A stretch of 8,339 nt of DNA from Methylocystaceae bacterium (GTDB lineage: Bacteria > Pseudomonadota > Alphaproteobacteria > Rhizobiales > Beijerinckiaceae). The notes under the pieces are model-generated. The model saw only the letters and a program-made list of their open reading frames with translations. It was not told the DNA's origin and searched no databases. Both the position numbers and the translations under genes were made by a program. Below are positions 1 through 6,325 of this stretch, one piece after another. Every line of letters begins with the position of its first letter. The stretch's first letter is position 1. The stretch lies in contig PLZT01000230.1 of assembly GCA_003152255.1 (NCBI GenBank), forward strand, positions 1-8,339, given 5' to 3'.

Positions 1-615
1 CAAAAAACGCAGAAGAGCCATTTTTTTAACGTTGTCTATGTCGGCTGGGTTGAAAAGCTGCGTGCGGAAGATCGCGAGGCTAAAGTCAGTCTCGCTGTTG
101 AAGGTCTTGGCGATCCCAGCGGGCGTCTCGCCTTTCCACCGCGGCCCGGTGACCATATAACAGCCGGCGTCGGTCCCGGTGGCGCGCGTGCCGACATAGC
201 CGTAGTTAAAGGTGTAAAGATCGGTCAACTGAACAGAATAATAACGGCTCTTGTCGATCGCTGGCACGCAGAGCACCACCGGCTCCACCCGCAAGTCCAT
301 CTGGACCATTGAGTAAGGGGTGTCGCTGTTCGGCGTGACGATCGCGGTATCCTTGGGCGTAAAGACACGACCTTCGCTCAGGACCTGATTGAATGGCCCC
401 TTGTATTGCGGCGAGGATTTATCGATGTTGAACTGGTACATCGCCTTGTAGGCCGCGATCATCGGGAAGGCATAGACATAGGCGTCCTTCGCGATGTCAT
501 AGGTCTCGAGCAGGCCGGGCGACTCGGCATGCGCCCCTTCATACGGCGACGTGACCAGTGAAACGGCGATCGCCGCGGAAAATGCGCTTATTGACCTCTT
601 GAGCTGACAAAGCAT
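1..615 (-). CDS. DUF1254 domain protein, exported, N-terminal 205 residues (runs off left edge)
   Basis: The reading frame is open from an ATG at 615 down to base 1 without a stop, so the C-terminal part, including any DUF1214 domain, lies outside the window. The start is supported by an AAGGAAAGAAGG purine tract about 5 bases upstream. Residues 1-31 form a signal peptide: basic start, hydrophobic stretch SAFSAAIAVSLV, probable cleavage after AHA. The mature part shows DUF1254 hallmarks: AYVYAFPMIAAYKAMYQF near residues 44-61, then TPNSDTPYSMVQMDLRVEP and SRYYSVQLTDLYTFNYGYVG. The family is large and mostly uncharacterised; many members are periplasmic or outer-membrane-associated, and no specific reaction can be assigned. 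It lies 181 bases downstream of the channel gene on the same strand, enough for its own promoter, though I could not identify one. The last dozen residues (after NVKK) do not look like the family consensus I remember; a T7 run at 21-27 may matter. Confidence 0.88.
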   Translation of the reverse strand, partial: MLCQLKRSISAFSAAIAVSLVTSPYEGAHAESPGLLETYDIAKDAYVYAFPMIAAYKAMYQFNIDKSSPQYKGPFNQVLSEGRVFTPKDTAIVTPNSDTPYSMVQMDLRVEPVVLCVPAIDKSRYYSVQLTDLYTFNYGYVGTRATGTDAGCYMVTGPRWKGETPAGIAKTFNSETDFSLAIFRTQLFNPADIDNVKKMALLRFL

Positions 616-796
616 CGCCGCCTTCTTTCCTTTGAAACCCGAAAGGCGCGATGGCGCGCCGCTGACCATTCACCGCCCGGTGATCCGCCGGGGCGGCGTT
701 CAAACTTTTTGCTCAAAACAGCTCCGGCGTCTCCGCTCCTCCAGAGACTGGCGATCATCTCTGTGATTTGTCAGGCCGCCAGGACGCGGAGACGAA

Positions 797-1228
797 TCAA
801 TGCCGTCGAACGGGCCGGACCTCTTCAATGGCCGCGAACAGGAACGCGGTCGTCAGGCCAAATAGGATTAGCCCGTTCATCGCCTCGATGGCTCCCAGGA
901 GCCTCCAACGTTCCTCCAGGAAGAGATTCGAATGGCCGTAACTCGTGATCGCGCTGAGCGAATACAACATGGAACTGGACACATCAGGCATGGCGCCCAG
1001 TTGAGTGTAAAGAATGGCCCACGCGGTCGCTTCGAGACCATGCAGCGCCGCCGCGCAGAGCGCGATCAATGCGATCGCGGCGAAGAAACGGACCAGATTG
1101 CGCGCGCTTCTTCCCGAATGCACTTTGAGCACGAGCGCCCTCACGATCAGAACAAACACGCAGACATGGAAGACCACCGTGAGCATCAGAAGCGGCACTC
1201 CCCATACCCAGTCGGAACTCCAATACAT
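797..1228 (-). CDS. Small ion-channel-like membrane protein with a TSYGH pore motif (143 aa)
   Basis: The predicted protein has three hydrophobic segments at about residues 10-32, 48-74 and 108-134. Between the second and third lies a short pore-loop-like stretch, SSSMLYSLSAITSYGHS (84-100). The arrangement helix, P-loop with T-S-Y-G-H, helix resembles the two-transmembrane potassium-channel fold (Ion_trans_2), whose usual filter is T-V-G-Y-G. I recall small Hyphomicrobiales proteins with TTYGH-like loops followed by ALEALNG and FGLTTAFLF, and this protein matches that pattern (AIEAMNG, FGLTTAFLF). The ATG at 1228 is chosen because GGAGGGAGG sits 7 bases upstream. An in-frame ATG at 1267 has its purine tract almost touching the start codon and is less likely. 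The gene is 53 bases downstream of the amidase on the same strand, so the two are probably one operon. Inner-membrane location is inferred. Whether it conducts ions is not shown by the sequence. Confidence 0.85.
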   Translation of the reverse strand: MYWSSDWVWGVPLLMLTVVFHVCVFVLIVRALVLKVHSGRSARNLVRFFAAIALIALCAAALHGLEATAWAILYTQLGAMPDVSSSMLYSLSAITSYGHSNLFLEERWRLLGAIEAMNGLILFGLTTAFLFAAIEEVRPVRRH

Positions 1229-1281
1229 AGTTTTTCCTCCCTCCGGCGGGGGGGCAAAAGATTGCATGCTCCCCGGTGATT

Positions 1282-2076
1282 TCAAACGTCTATTTTTGGC
1301 GAGGCGCCGCGTCGCGCATGAACGCTCACACGCTCCTGGTTCAATGCGTTCAGCAAATTTTCCAGCGTCGCCCGCGTCGAAGCGTCGGCGCGTCCATCGA
1401 TTCTCCGCGGACGGAAATGGCGCTGAAAGGCGGTCACCACATTGGCGGTCGCCTCGTCGTAACACCCGGTCGGCTCGATGTCGTAGCCATAGGCCCTGAG
1501 CCCCGCTTGCAGCGCGGCGACCGCCGCGCCGGCGTCGCCGATCCTCAGCGCCTCGTCGCCGACGATCGGGGCCGGAGCGACATAATGTCCAACGCCCTCC
1601 GAAGCCAGCGCGTCCCAGGGGAAAAACTCGCCGGGATCGACCTTGCGCGTCACGGCGATGTCGGAGTGGGCCAGCACGCGCTCTTTCGCTATGCCGCGGC
1701 GTTCGCAAATATCGCGCGCCAGCGCGGCGACCGCCGCGATTTGCAGCGCCGGATAGGGGCGGGGATCGTCGTGGCCGGGATGCACGATCTCGACGCCGAT
1801 GGAGGCGGAGTTCACGTCGGTTTCGCCCGCCCAAAAGCTTTTGCCGGCGTGCCAGGCGCGCCGCGCCTCCGGCACGAGTTGGAGCACGCCGCCGTCCTCT
1901 TCGACGAAGTAATGGGCGGAGACCTCCGCCTCCGGGCCGCGCAGCAGATCGAGCGCGCTCGAAGCCGTCGGCATGCCGGTGTAATGCAGGATCAGCATGG
2001 AGATCGGCCGCAGCCGTTCGCCATGGTTAGGGGAGGGGACAATGCGGGCGAGCGGATAGTCGGGCGAGAATGTCAT
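1282..2076 (-). CDS. N-acetylmuramoyl-L-alanine amidase, AmpD/AmiD-type, with C-terminal peptidoglycan-binding domain (264 aa)
   Basis: This is a zinc amidase of the Amidase_2 family, which cleaves the bond between N-acetylmuramic acid and L-alanine in peptidoglycan or its turnover fragments. The catalytic domain covers about residues 10-160. LILHYTG supplies His31, LAHSDIAVTRKVDPG supplies His137 and Asp147 with Lys145, and IGVEIVHPG supplies Glu96. The 10-residue spacing of the last two ligands, with Lys two before the Asp, matches E. coli AmpD and AmiD. A PG_binding_1 domain follows at about 180-245 (LRIGDAGAAVAALQAGL, YDEATANVVTAFQ). I see no signal peptide or lipobox, so it may act in the cytoplasm on recycled muropeptides, although the binding domain would suit a wall-facing enzyme. 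The start at 2076 is chosen because related proteins begin near an xPLxxxVxPSPNHxER segment; no strong ribosome binding site precedes it. An ATG at 2112 would add 12 unconvincing residues. The 53-base gap to the channel gene suggests a shared transcript. Confidence 0.93.
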   Translation of the reverse strand: MTFSPDYPLARIVPSPNHGERLRPISMLILHYTGMPTASSALDLLRGPEAEVSAHYFVEEDGGVLQLVPEARRAWHAGKSFWAGETDVNSASIGVEIVHPGHDDPRPYPALQIAAVAALARDICERRGIAKERVLAHSDIAVTRKVDPGEFFPWDALASEGVGHYVAPAPIVGDEALRIGDAGAAVAALQAGLRAYGYDIEPTGCYDEATANVVTAFQRHFRPRRIDGRADASTRATLENLLNALNQERVSVHARRGASPKIDV

Positions 2077-2176
2077 GCGCCAACCATAGCAATTTTGCGC
2101 GGCGCTTTGCACGCGGCGCGGATGGGCGCGACTCTACTCGCGCGTCCGGCCCTCGCCGTCCCGCCCTTGCAATGGT

Positions 2177-2219
2177 CGCCAATCCGTCCCAGATTTGGGC
2201 GGCTTCAAGACGATTGGCG
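2177..2219 (+). promoter_or_regulatory. Long stem-loop in the divergent gap, just upstream of the proline-rich peptide gene
   Basis: CGCCAATC (2177-2184) pairs perfectly with GATTGGCG (2212-2219). After one bulged C at 2185, GTC (2186-2188) pairs with GAC (2209-2211), giving an 11-bp stem around a 20-base loop. It ends 15 bases before the AGGAGG-like ribosome binding site of the gene at 2247, so if transcribed on the plus strand it would lie in the 5' leader. It could also be an operator serving both divergent genes. No energy was computed and no function is known. Confidence 0.4.
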
Positions 2220-2246
2220 GCGCTCGCGCGTAACGGAGGACGGCCC

Positions 2247-2450
2247 ATGATAAGCAGACGTCGTTTCGCCTTTTCGATCGCGGGCCTCGCGCTCGCGGCG
2301 GGCGGCGCGCGCGCCGACATCGCGCCGCCGGATCGATCCCGCCGCCGCGAACCGCCTCCTCCGCCGCCCCAGCAGCCGGGAGAGTCCGGGAAGCCCTCGG
2401 ACACGCAGGCGCCGCCCGATCCGCGAACGCCCGCTCCCCCGCCGCGTTGA
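2247..2450 (+). CDS. Short Tat-type exported proline-rich peptide (67 aa)
   Basis: A GGAGGA tract at 2235-2240 lies six bases before the ATG at 2247, fixing the start inside a longer open frame that begins at 2070. Residues 1-23 look like a twin-arginine signal peptide: SRRRFAF close to the S-R-R-x-F-L-K consensus, then hydrophobic SIAGLALAAGG, and a cleavage site after ARA. The predicted mature peptide is about 44 residues, without cysteine or aromatic residues, rich in proline and charged residues, with a run of six prolines and a PAPPPR end. It is presumably disordered and periplasmic. I do not recognise a family. The gene ends 25 bases before the membrane protein gene at 2476, in the same direction, so both are likely co-transcribed. 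Because its composition resembles generic GC-rich sequence, the ribosome binding site and the signal peptide are the main evidence that it is real. Confidence 0.68.
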   Translation: MISRRRFAFSIAGLALAAGGARADIAPPDRSRRREPPPPPPQQPGESGKPSDTQAPPDPRTPAPPPR

Positions 2451-2475
2451 TGCGCCGCGCTCGCCTCTCGTCGCC

Positions 2476-3501
2476 ATGAAGCCTCGGTCGCGGATGGATG
2501 TCGGCGGCGCGGTCGCGCTCGGCATGGCGCCGGTCCTTCCCTTCGCGGCTTTCGCGACGATGGCGCCGCTCGCCGCCTATACGACGGCGCTGGCGTTCTT
2601 TGGCCTGCCGCATGTGCTGAGCGAACTGCGCTATGTCGACCGGCGCTTCGGACGCCGACTGAGCCTTTCGTACTTGGCGCCGATCGCTGCGCTGCTGGCG
2701 GTGATCGTGACGGCCCGAGCCTGCGTCGTGTTCGGCGCGGCGCCGGCGGAAATTGGCGCGCCGGTGGAACTCGGCGCGGGCGCGCTGCTGGCGCTGGTTT
2801 GCGCGCGGGGCGTTTCGACGCGAACAAGTTGGACGCGAAAGGCCGTCGCGCTGTCGGTCGCCGTCGCGATTGGCGGGGCGACGACGATCGCGCCGTTCAC
2901 GACCTCGGTCGCCATTGCCATTCTGCACAATTTCACGCCGCTCGGCTTTTTATGGCAGATCGCGCCGCGCGCCGCGCGCCCGCGCGTCATCGCCGCCGCG
3001 GGGTTTGGCTTGTTGCTGCTGCCGCTGCTCGCGGCCATGGGCGGCGCGCATCTAGCGCTGAACGCGCTCGGCTCGTCACCCAGCGCTTTGGACCCGCTCG
3101 GGGCCGGGCCGCTCGCCGAGCATCTCGGCGTCTATGTGCCGCGACCTTTCCTCGACGGGGCTCGCGCGGTGGATTTCTTCACGGCGTCGGTGATCGCGCA
3201 GGGCGCACATTATCTCGCGGTCATCGTGATCCTGCCCTTGCTGTTGGGGCGGCTCGATCCGGGCGCGGCGGGCCTCGTCGCCTGGCCGCGCGGGGTCGTG
3301 TTCGCGTTGCTTTGCGTCGCCGCCGCCGGTCTCGCGCTCAGCCCGTTTTTCGCCGATTTCGCGCGGGCGCGCGCCTATTACGGGCTCTTCGCCGCCGTTC
3401 ACGCCTGGATCGAGGTTCCCGTGCTGATCCTCGCGCTGACTGGCGGCGCGCGCCGTCCAAGTCGGTTAACGGGGGGCGGGGCGCCCGTTCGATCGCGCTG
3501 A
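2476..3501 (+). CDS. Polytopic membrane protein with conserved-looking helix histidines, possible distant Brp/Blh-like protein (341 aa)
   Basis: The protein has about eight or nine hydrophobic segments, roughly at 10-30, 32-48, 63-85, 95-111, 123-145, 170-192, 236-260, 270-290 and 300-322. Histidines sit in or next to them: GLPHVLSEL (His46), ILHNFTPLGF (His151), GGAHLAL (His192), QGAHYLAV (His245) and AVHAWIEVP (His309). The GLPH motif in an early helix and several later helix histidines recall the Brp/Blh family of membrane beta-carotene 15,15'-dioxygenases, which bind iron through histidines. The order and spacing are not a clear match, so this is only a suggestion. The tail after about residue 323 is basic and low in complexity. 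The ATG at 2476 has no strong ribosome binding site; Met7 (2494) is an alternative. The gene starts 25 bases after the exported peptide gene, suggesting translational or transcriptional linkage. No carotenoid or retinal gene is visible in the window. Confidence 0.82.
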   Translation: MKPRSRMDVGGAVALGMAPVLPFAAFATMAPLAAYTTALAFFGLPHVLSELRYVDRRFGRRLSLSYLAPIAALLAVIVTARACVVFGAAPAEIGAPVELGAGALLALVCARGVSTRTSWTRKAVALSVAVAIGGATTIAPFTTSVAIAILHNFTPLGFLWQIAPRAARPRVIAAAGFGLLLLPLLAAMGGAHLALNALGSSPSALDPLGAGPLAEHLGVYVPRPFLDGARAVDFFTASVIAQGAHYLAVIVILPLLLGRLDPGAAGLVAWPRGVVFALLCVAAAGLALSPFFADFARARAYYGLFAAVHAWIEVPVLILALTGGARRPSRLTGGGAPVRSR

Positions 3502-3521
3502 CCGGCGCGCGAAAAAACGGC

Positions 3522-3540
3522 GGGCCGCCGCCTCCGGCCC
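3522..3540 (+). terminator. Possible weak intrinsic terminator after the membrane protein gene
   Basis: GGGCCG (3522-3527) and CGGCCC (3535-3540) form a perfect 6-bp GC stem with a 7-base loop, 20 bases after the stop codon. The bases that follow (ATTCTTAT) are only moderately T-rich, so termination would be weak. GC-rich sequence makes such stems common by chance. Confidence 0.35.
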
Positions 3541-3616
3541 ATTCTTATCAAGCTCCAGCTCATTGGTCACGGTCAAGCCCCGCCCAAAATTCAAACCCGC
3601 TCCGAAGCGGAAATCA

Positions 3617-3645
3617 TTGCGCTTTGGGCGGCGGCGAGCTATATG
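3617..3645 (+). promoter_or_regulatory. Candidate sigma-70-type promoter for trcR
   Basis: TTGCGC (3617-3622) and TATATG (3640-3645) are separated by 17 bases and lie about 115 bases upstream of the trcR start. This would give a leader of roughly 105 bases. Both boxes match the housekeeping consensus only partly, and the assignment is by eye. Confidence 0.33.
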
Positions 3646-3758
3646 GGTTTATCCCCAGCATGGATGGAGTTTTTTGGGTACGCTGGCGCCGGACGGCGCG
3701 CGGCTCCGCGCCCATATTCGTTCGTCCATGCTCGCGCCGACAGTTTAAGGAGATGCTC

Positions 3759-4475
3759 ATGAGCAACGCACCGCTGATGCCCAAGGCGACCGCCGTCTGG
3801 CTCGTGGAGAACACGTCGCTCACTTTCGACCAGATCGCCGATTTCTGCAAATTGCACCCGCTGGAGGTTAAGGGCATCGCCGATGGCGAGGTCGCCGCAG
3901 GCATTCGTGGCCACGACCCCATCACCTTTGGCCAGCTATCGCGCGAGGAGCTCGCCAAGGGCGAGGCCAATCCCGATCATCGGCTACAACTCTTCGTCTC
4001 GAAGGTGCAGGTTCCCGAGGTCAAGCGCCAGCGCGGACCGCGCTATACGCCCCTGTCCCGCCGCCAGGACCGACCCAACGCGATCCTGTGGCTCGTGCGC
4101 AATCATCCGGAGCTAAAGGACGCGCAGATCATGCGCCTCGTCGGCACCACCAAAACGACGCTGAAGGCGATTCGCGAGCGCACGCACTGGAATTCGGCGG
4201 GGCTTACGCCGATGGACCCGGTGACCTTGGGGCTGTGCTCGCAGATCGATCTCGATTTCGAGGTGACGCGCGCCGGCAAGGATCGTCCCGCGCTCGTCGT
4301 GGATCACGGTCAGACGCTGGCGCCTGCGGAATCGACCACCCAGCCGAATTACACGCCACCCGCGACCGAGGAGAACGTGTTCGGCAAGCGCGCGCCGGCG
4401 GCGCCGGTGGAAGAAGATTATTTCGACGCGGACAGTGTTTTCGGGCGTCTGAAGGATCTCGATTTCGACGCTTGA
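3759..4475 (+). CDS. trcR: DUF1013 family protein, cell-cycle transcriptional regulator TrcR (238 aa)
   Basis: The sequence matches the DUF1013 family, now named TrcR in genome annotations and found in Alphaproteobacteria. Residues 1-90 carry a helix-turn-helix-like part (PKATAVWLVENTSLTFDQIA, then DFCKLHPLEVKGIADGEV). A second, similar part begins near residue 108 (RPNAILWLVRNHPELKDAQI, then MRLVGTTKTTLKAIRERTHW). The two halves look like diverged copies of one DNA-binding unit; this is my reading, supported by the shared A-x-x-W-L-V-x-N core in both. The tail from about 190 is acidic and probably flexible. The ATG at 3759 is chosen because AAGGAG (3748-3753) is six bases upstream; the in-frame ATG at 3753 overlaps that site. 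The family is generally single-copy and conserved. It is followed after 64 bases by the acyl-CoA synthetase gene, with which it may be co-transcribed. Confidence 0.93.
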   Translation: MSNAPLMPKATAVWLVENTSLTFDQIADFCKLHPLEVKGIADGEVAAGIRGHDPITFGQLSREELAKGEANPDHRLQLFVSKVQVPEVKRQRGPRYTPLSRRQDRPNAILWLVRNHPELKDAQIMRLVGTTKTTLKAIRERTHWNSAGLTPMDPVTLGLCSQIDLDFEVTRAGKDRPALVVDHGQTLAPAESTTQPNYTPPATEENVFGKRAPAAPVEEDYFDADSVFGRLKDLDFDA

Positions 4476-4539
4476 AGCCGCTCGGCGCTGTTTGGCCAAA
4501 ACCTTGCTTTAAGGCGCTCCATCCGCAGGAGAGGCGTTC

Positions 4540-6168
4540 TTGACCCAATCGCCCTATGACAGCGACCTTGATCGCAACCCCGCCAATTTCCAGCCGCTGT
4601 CGCCGATTAGTTTTCTGGCGCGCGCGGCGGCGGTATTTCCGACGCAAATCGCCATCGTGCATGGCGATTTGCGTCGCGATTACGCACAGTTTTACGCGCG
4701 CAGCCGGCGCCTCGCCAGCGCGCTGGCGGTCCGGGGGATCAAGCGCGGCGACACGGTGTCGGTGATGCTCGCCAATACGCCGGCGATGCTGGAGTGCCAT
4801 TACGGCGCGCCGATGACCGGCGCGGTGCTCAACACCCTGAACACCCGCCTCGACGCCGCTGTTCTGGCCTTCACGCTCGATCACGCCGACGCCAAGGTCT
4901 TGATCGTCGACCGCGAATATTCCGCCGTCATGAAGGCGGCGCTGGCCCTGGCCAGCGTGAATCCGCTGTTGATCGGTTACGACGATCCCGTTTACGACGG
5001 CCCCGGGGAGATGTTGGGCGAGATCGATTACGAGGCTTTCCTCGCTTCCGGCGATCCGAATTACGCCTATGCGCCGCCGCCCGACGAATGGGACGCCATC
5101 TCGCTCAATTACACATCGGGCACGACGGGCGATCCCAAGGGCGTCGTCTATCACCATCGCGGCACCTATCTCCTGGCGCTCGGCAATGTTCTCACCGGCG
5201 ATATGGGGCGTCATCCCGTTTATCTATGGACGCTGCCGATGTTCCACTGCAACGGCTGGTGCTTTCCATGGGCGCTGTCCGTCGTGGCGGGGACTCACGT
5301 CTGTCTGCGCCAGGTGCGCGCCGGCCACATCTACGAACTCATGGCCGAGCATGGCGTCACCCATTTGTGCGGCGCGCCGATTGTGATGTCGACCTTGCTC
5401 GGCGCGTCGCCGGCCGAAAAGCGTCCGCTGAAAGCCGCGGCGCGCTTCTTCACCGCCGCCGCGCCGCCGCCGCAGGCCGTGCTGGCCGCGATGAAGGAGG
5501 CCGGCTTCGAGGTGACGCATCTTTACGGCCTCACCGAAACTTACGGCCCCGCCGCCGTCAACGAATGGCGCGAGGAGTGGGACGCGCTCGACGGTCCGGC
5601 CCAGGCCGAAAAAAAGGCGCGCCAAGGCGTGCGCTACTGCGTGCTCGACGATCTCGACGTCATTGATCCCGAGACCATGGAGCCGGTTCCGCGCGACGGC
5701 GAAACCATGGGCGAGGTGATGTTTCGCGGCAATATCGTCATGAAGGGCTATCTGAAGAACAAGCACGCCTCCGACGCCGCCTTCCACGGCGGCTGGTTTC
5801 ATTCCGGCGACCTCGGCGTGATGCACAAGGACGGCTATATTCAGCTCAAGGACCGCTCCAAGGACATCATCATCTCCGGCGGCGAAAATATTTCGTCGAT
5901 CGAGGTCGAGGACGCGCTGTTCAAGCATCCGAAGGTGCGCGCGGCCGCCGTCGTCGCGCGGCCCGACGACAAATGGGGCGAGACACCCTGCGCCTTCGTC
6001 GAGCTAAGGGAGGGCGCGAGCGCCACGGCCGAGGAGTTGATCGCCTGGAGCCGCGACAATTTGGCGCATTTCAAATGTCCGCGCCATGTGGTGTTTGGCG
6101 AATTGCCGAAAACATCCACCGGCAAGATAAAGAAATTCGTCCTGCGGGAGATGGCGCGCAAGCTTTGA
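4540..6168 (+). CDS. AMP-forming acyl-CoA synthetase (542 aa, TTG start)
   Basis: This is a full-length member of the ANL superfamily, which activates a carboxylic acid with ATP to an acyl-adenylate and transfers it to coenzyme A. The P-loop-like motif is YTSGTTGDPKG (191-201). The adenine-binding motif LYGLTETYGP is at 328-337, HSGDLG with Asp424 follows, then the hinge LKDRSKDIIISGGENIS around Arg439, and the C-terminal TSTGK with catalytic Lys529. Length and N-terminus (DLDRNPANFQPLSPISF) resemble the group annotated as fatty-acyl-CoA synthetases and as the 3-methylmercaptopropionyl-CoA ligase DmdB. Substrate cannot be deduced; a short- or medium-chain acid is likely. An in-frame stop at 4510-4512 rules out a longer protein. 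The only start with a ribosome binding site (AGGAG, 4527-4531, 8 bases upstream) is TTG at 4540; the next ATG would remove about 70 conserved residues. Confidence 0.94.
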   Translation: MTQSPYDSDLDRNPANFQPLSPISFLARAAAVFPTQIAIVHGDLRRDYAQFYARSRRLASALAVRGIKRGDTVSVMLANTPAMLECHYGAPMTGAVLNTLNTRLDAAVLAFTLDHADAKVLIVDREYSAVMKAALALASVNPLLIGYDDPVYDGPGEMLGEIDYEAFLASGDPNYAYAPPPDEWDAISLNYTSGTTGDPKGVVYHHRGTYLLALGNVLTGDMGRHPVYLWTLPMFHCNGWCFPWALSVVAGTHVCLRQVRAGHIYELMAEHGVTHLCGAPIVMSTLLGASPAEKRPLKAAARFFTAAAPPPQAVLAAMKEAGFEVTHLYGLTETYGPAAVNEWREEWDALDGPAQAEKKARQGVRYCVLDDLDVIDPETMEPVPRDGETMGEVMFRGNIVMKGYLKNKHASDAAFHGGWFHSGDLGVMHKDGYIQLKDRSKDIIISGGENISSIEVEDALFKHPKVRAAAVVARPDDKWGETPCAFVELREGASATAEELIAWSRDNLAHFKCPRHVVFGELPKTSTGKIKKFVLREMARKL

Positions 6169-6257
6169 CGGAATGGCCATGTTCCGCCTGTTTGCTCCCC
6201 CCTGTCGCCGTTCCGCGGGAAGAAGTCTTGATGGTGGTGGGTTCGGTAAGGTGTATT

Positions 6258-6279
6258 CGCGTGATCGGCCGGTCACGCG
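6258..6279. repeat. Perfect 7-bp inverted repeat between the convergent genes
   Basis: CGCGTGA (6258-6264) and TCACGCG (6273-6279) flank an 8-base centre, TCGGCCGG. Outside it ATTCG (6255-6259) can alternatively pair with CGAAT (6280-6284). It lies 90 bases after the acyl-CoA synthetase stop and just past the T-tract of the minus-strand terminator. On the plus strand it is followed by an A-run rather than T, so it is not a typical terminator for the synthetase; a processing or stability hairpin is possible. Confidence 0.5.
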
Positions 6280-6280
6280 C

Positions 6281-6319
6281 GAATAAAAACGCCAGCAGTT
6301 GCTGTAACAACCGCTGGCG
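6281..6319 (-). terminator. Strong intrinsic terminator for the 54-aa gene
   Basis: Read on the minus strand, bases 6319-6290 fold into a 13-bp hairpin: CGCCAGC pairs with GCTGGCG, then a G-T wobble, GTTG with CAAC and a closing wobble, around a 4-base loop. It is followed directly by TTTTTATT (6289-6282). The stem plus U-tract is the classical rho-independent signal. It lies 54 bases downstream of the TAA stop of the small gene. On the plus strand the hairpin is followed by AAAAATTG, so it is directional. Confidence 0.9.
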
Positions 6320-6325
6320 AAAAAT

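Noticed and set aside
640..700. GC-rich short inverted repeats (CACCG/CGGTG, CCGCC/GGCGG) between the DUF1254 and channel genes
   Set aside because: Five-base stems with tiny loops are expected by chance at this base composition, and no T-run follows on either strand.
1229..1834. Upstream extension of the channel frame (345-residue version on the minus strand)
   Set aside because: The added 200 residues are arginine-rich frame-shifted amidase sequence; GGAGGGAGG just before 1228 marks the real start.
1276..2250. 324-residue plus-strand open frame antisense to the amidase
   Set aside because: It is the antisense shadow of a gene with complete catalytic motifs; the product is Arg/Gly/Ala-rich without domains, and no ribosome binding site is seen.
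3563..3748. 61-residue plus-strand frame upstream of trcR
   Set aside because: Basic, low-information product without a ribosome binding site, across the candidate trcR promoter.
2799..3758. N-terminal extension of the TrcR frame to 558 residues
   Set aside because: The extension is an out-of-frame, arginine-rich reading of the membrane protein gene; trcR has its own AAGGAG and family-typical start at 3759.
4204..5214. 336-residue minus-strand frame over trcR and the acyl-CoA synthetase
   Set aside because: It overlaps two well-identified genes on the other strand and its product shows no domain; high GC content gives long antisense frames.
6169..6186. Short hairpin CGGAA...TTCCG right after the acyl-CoA synthetase stop
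   Set aside because: Only five pairs around a larger loop, no T-tract; not enough to call a terminator.
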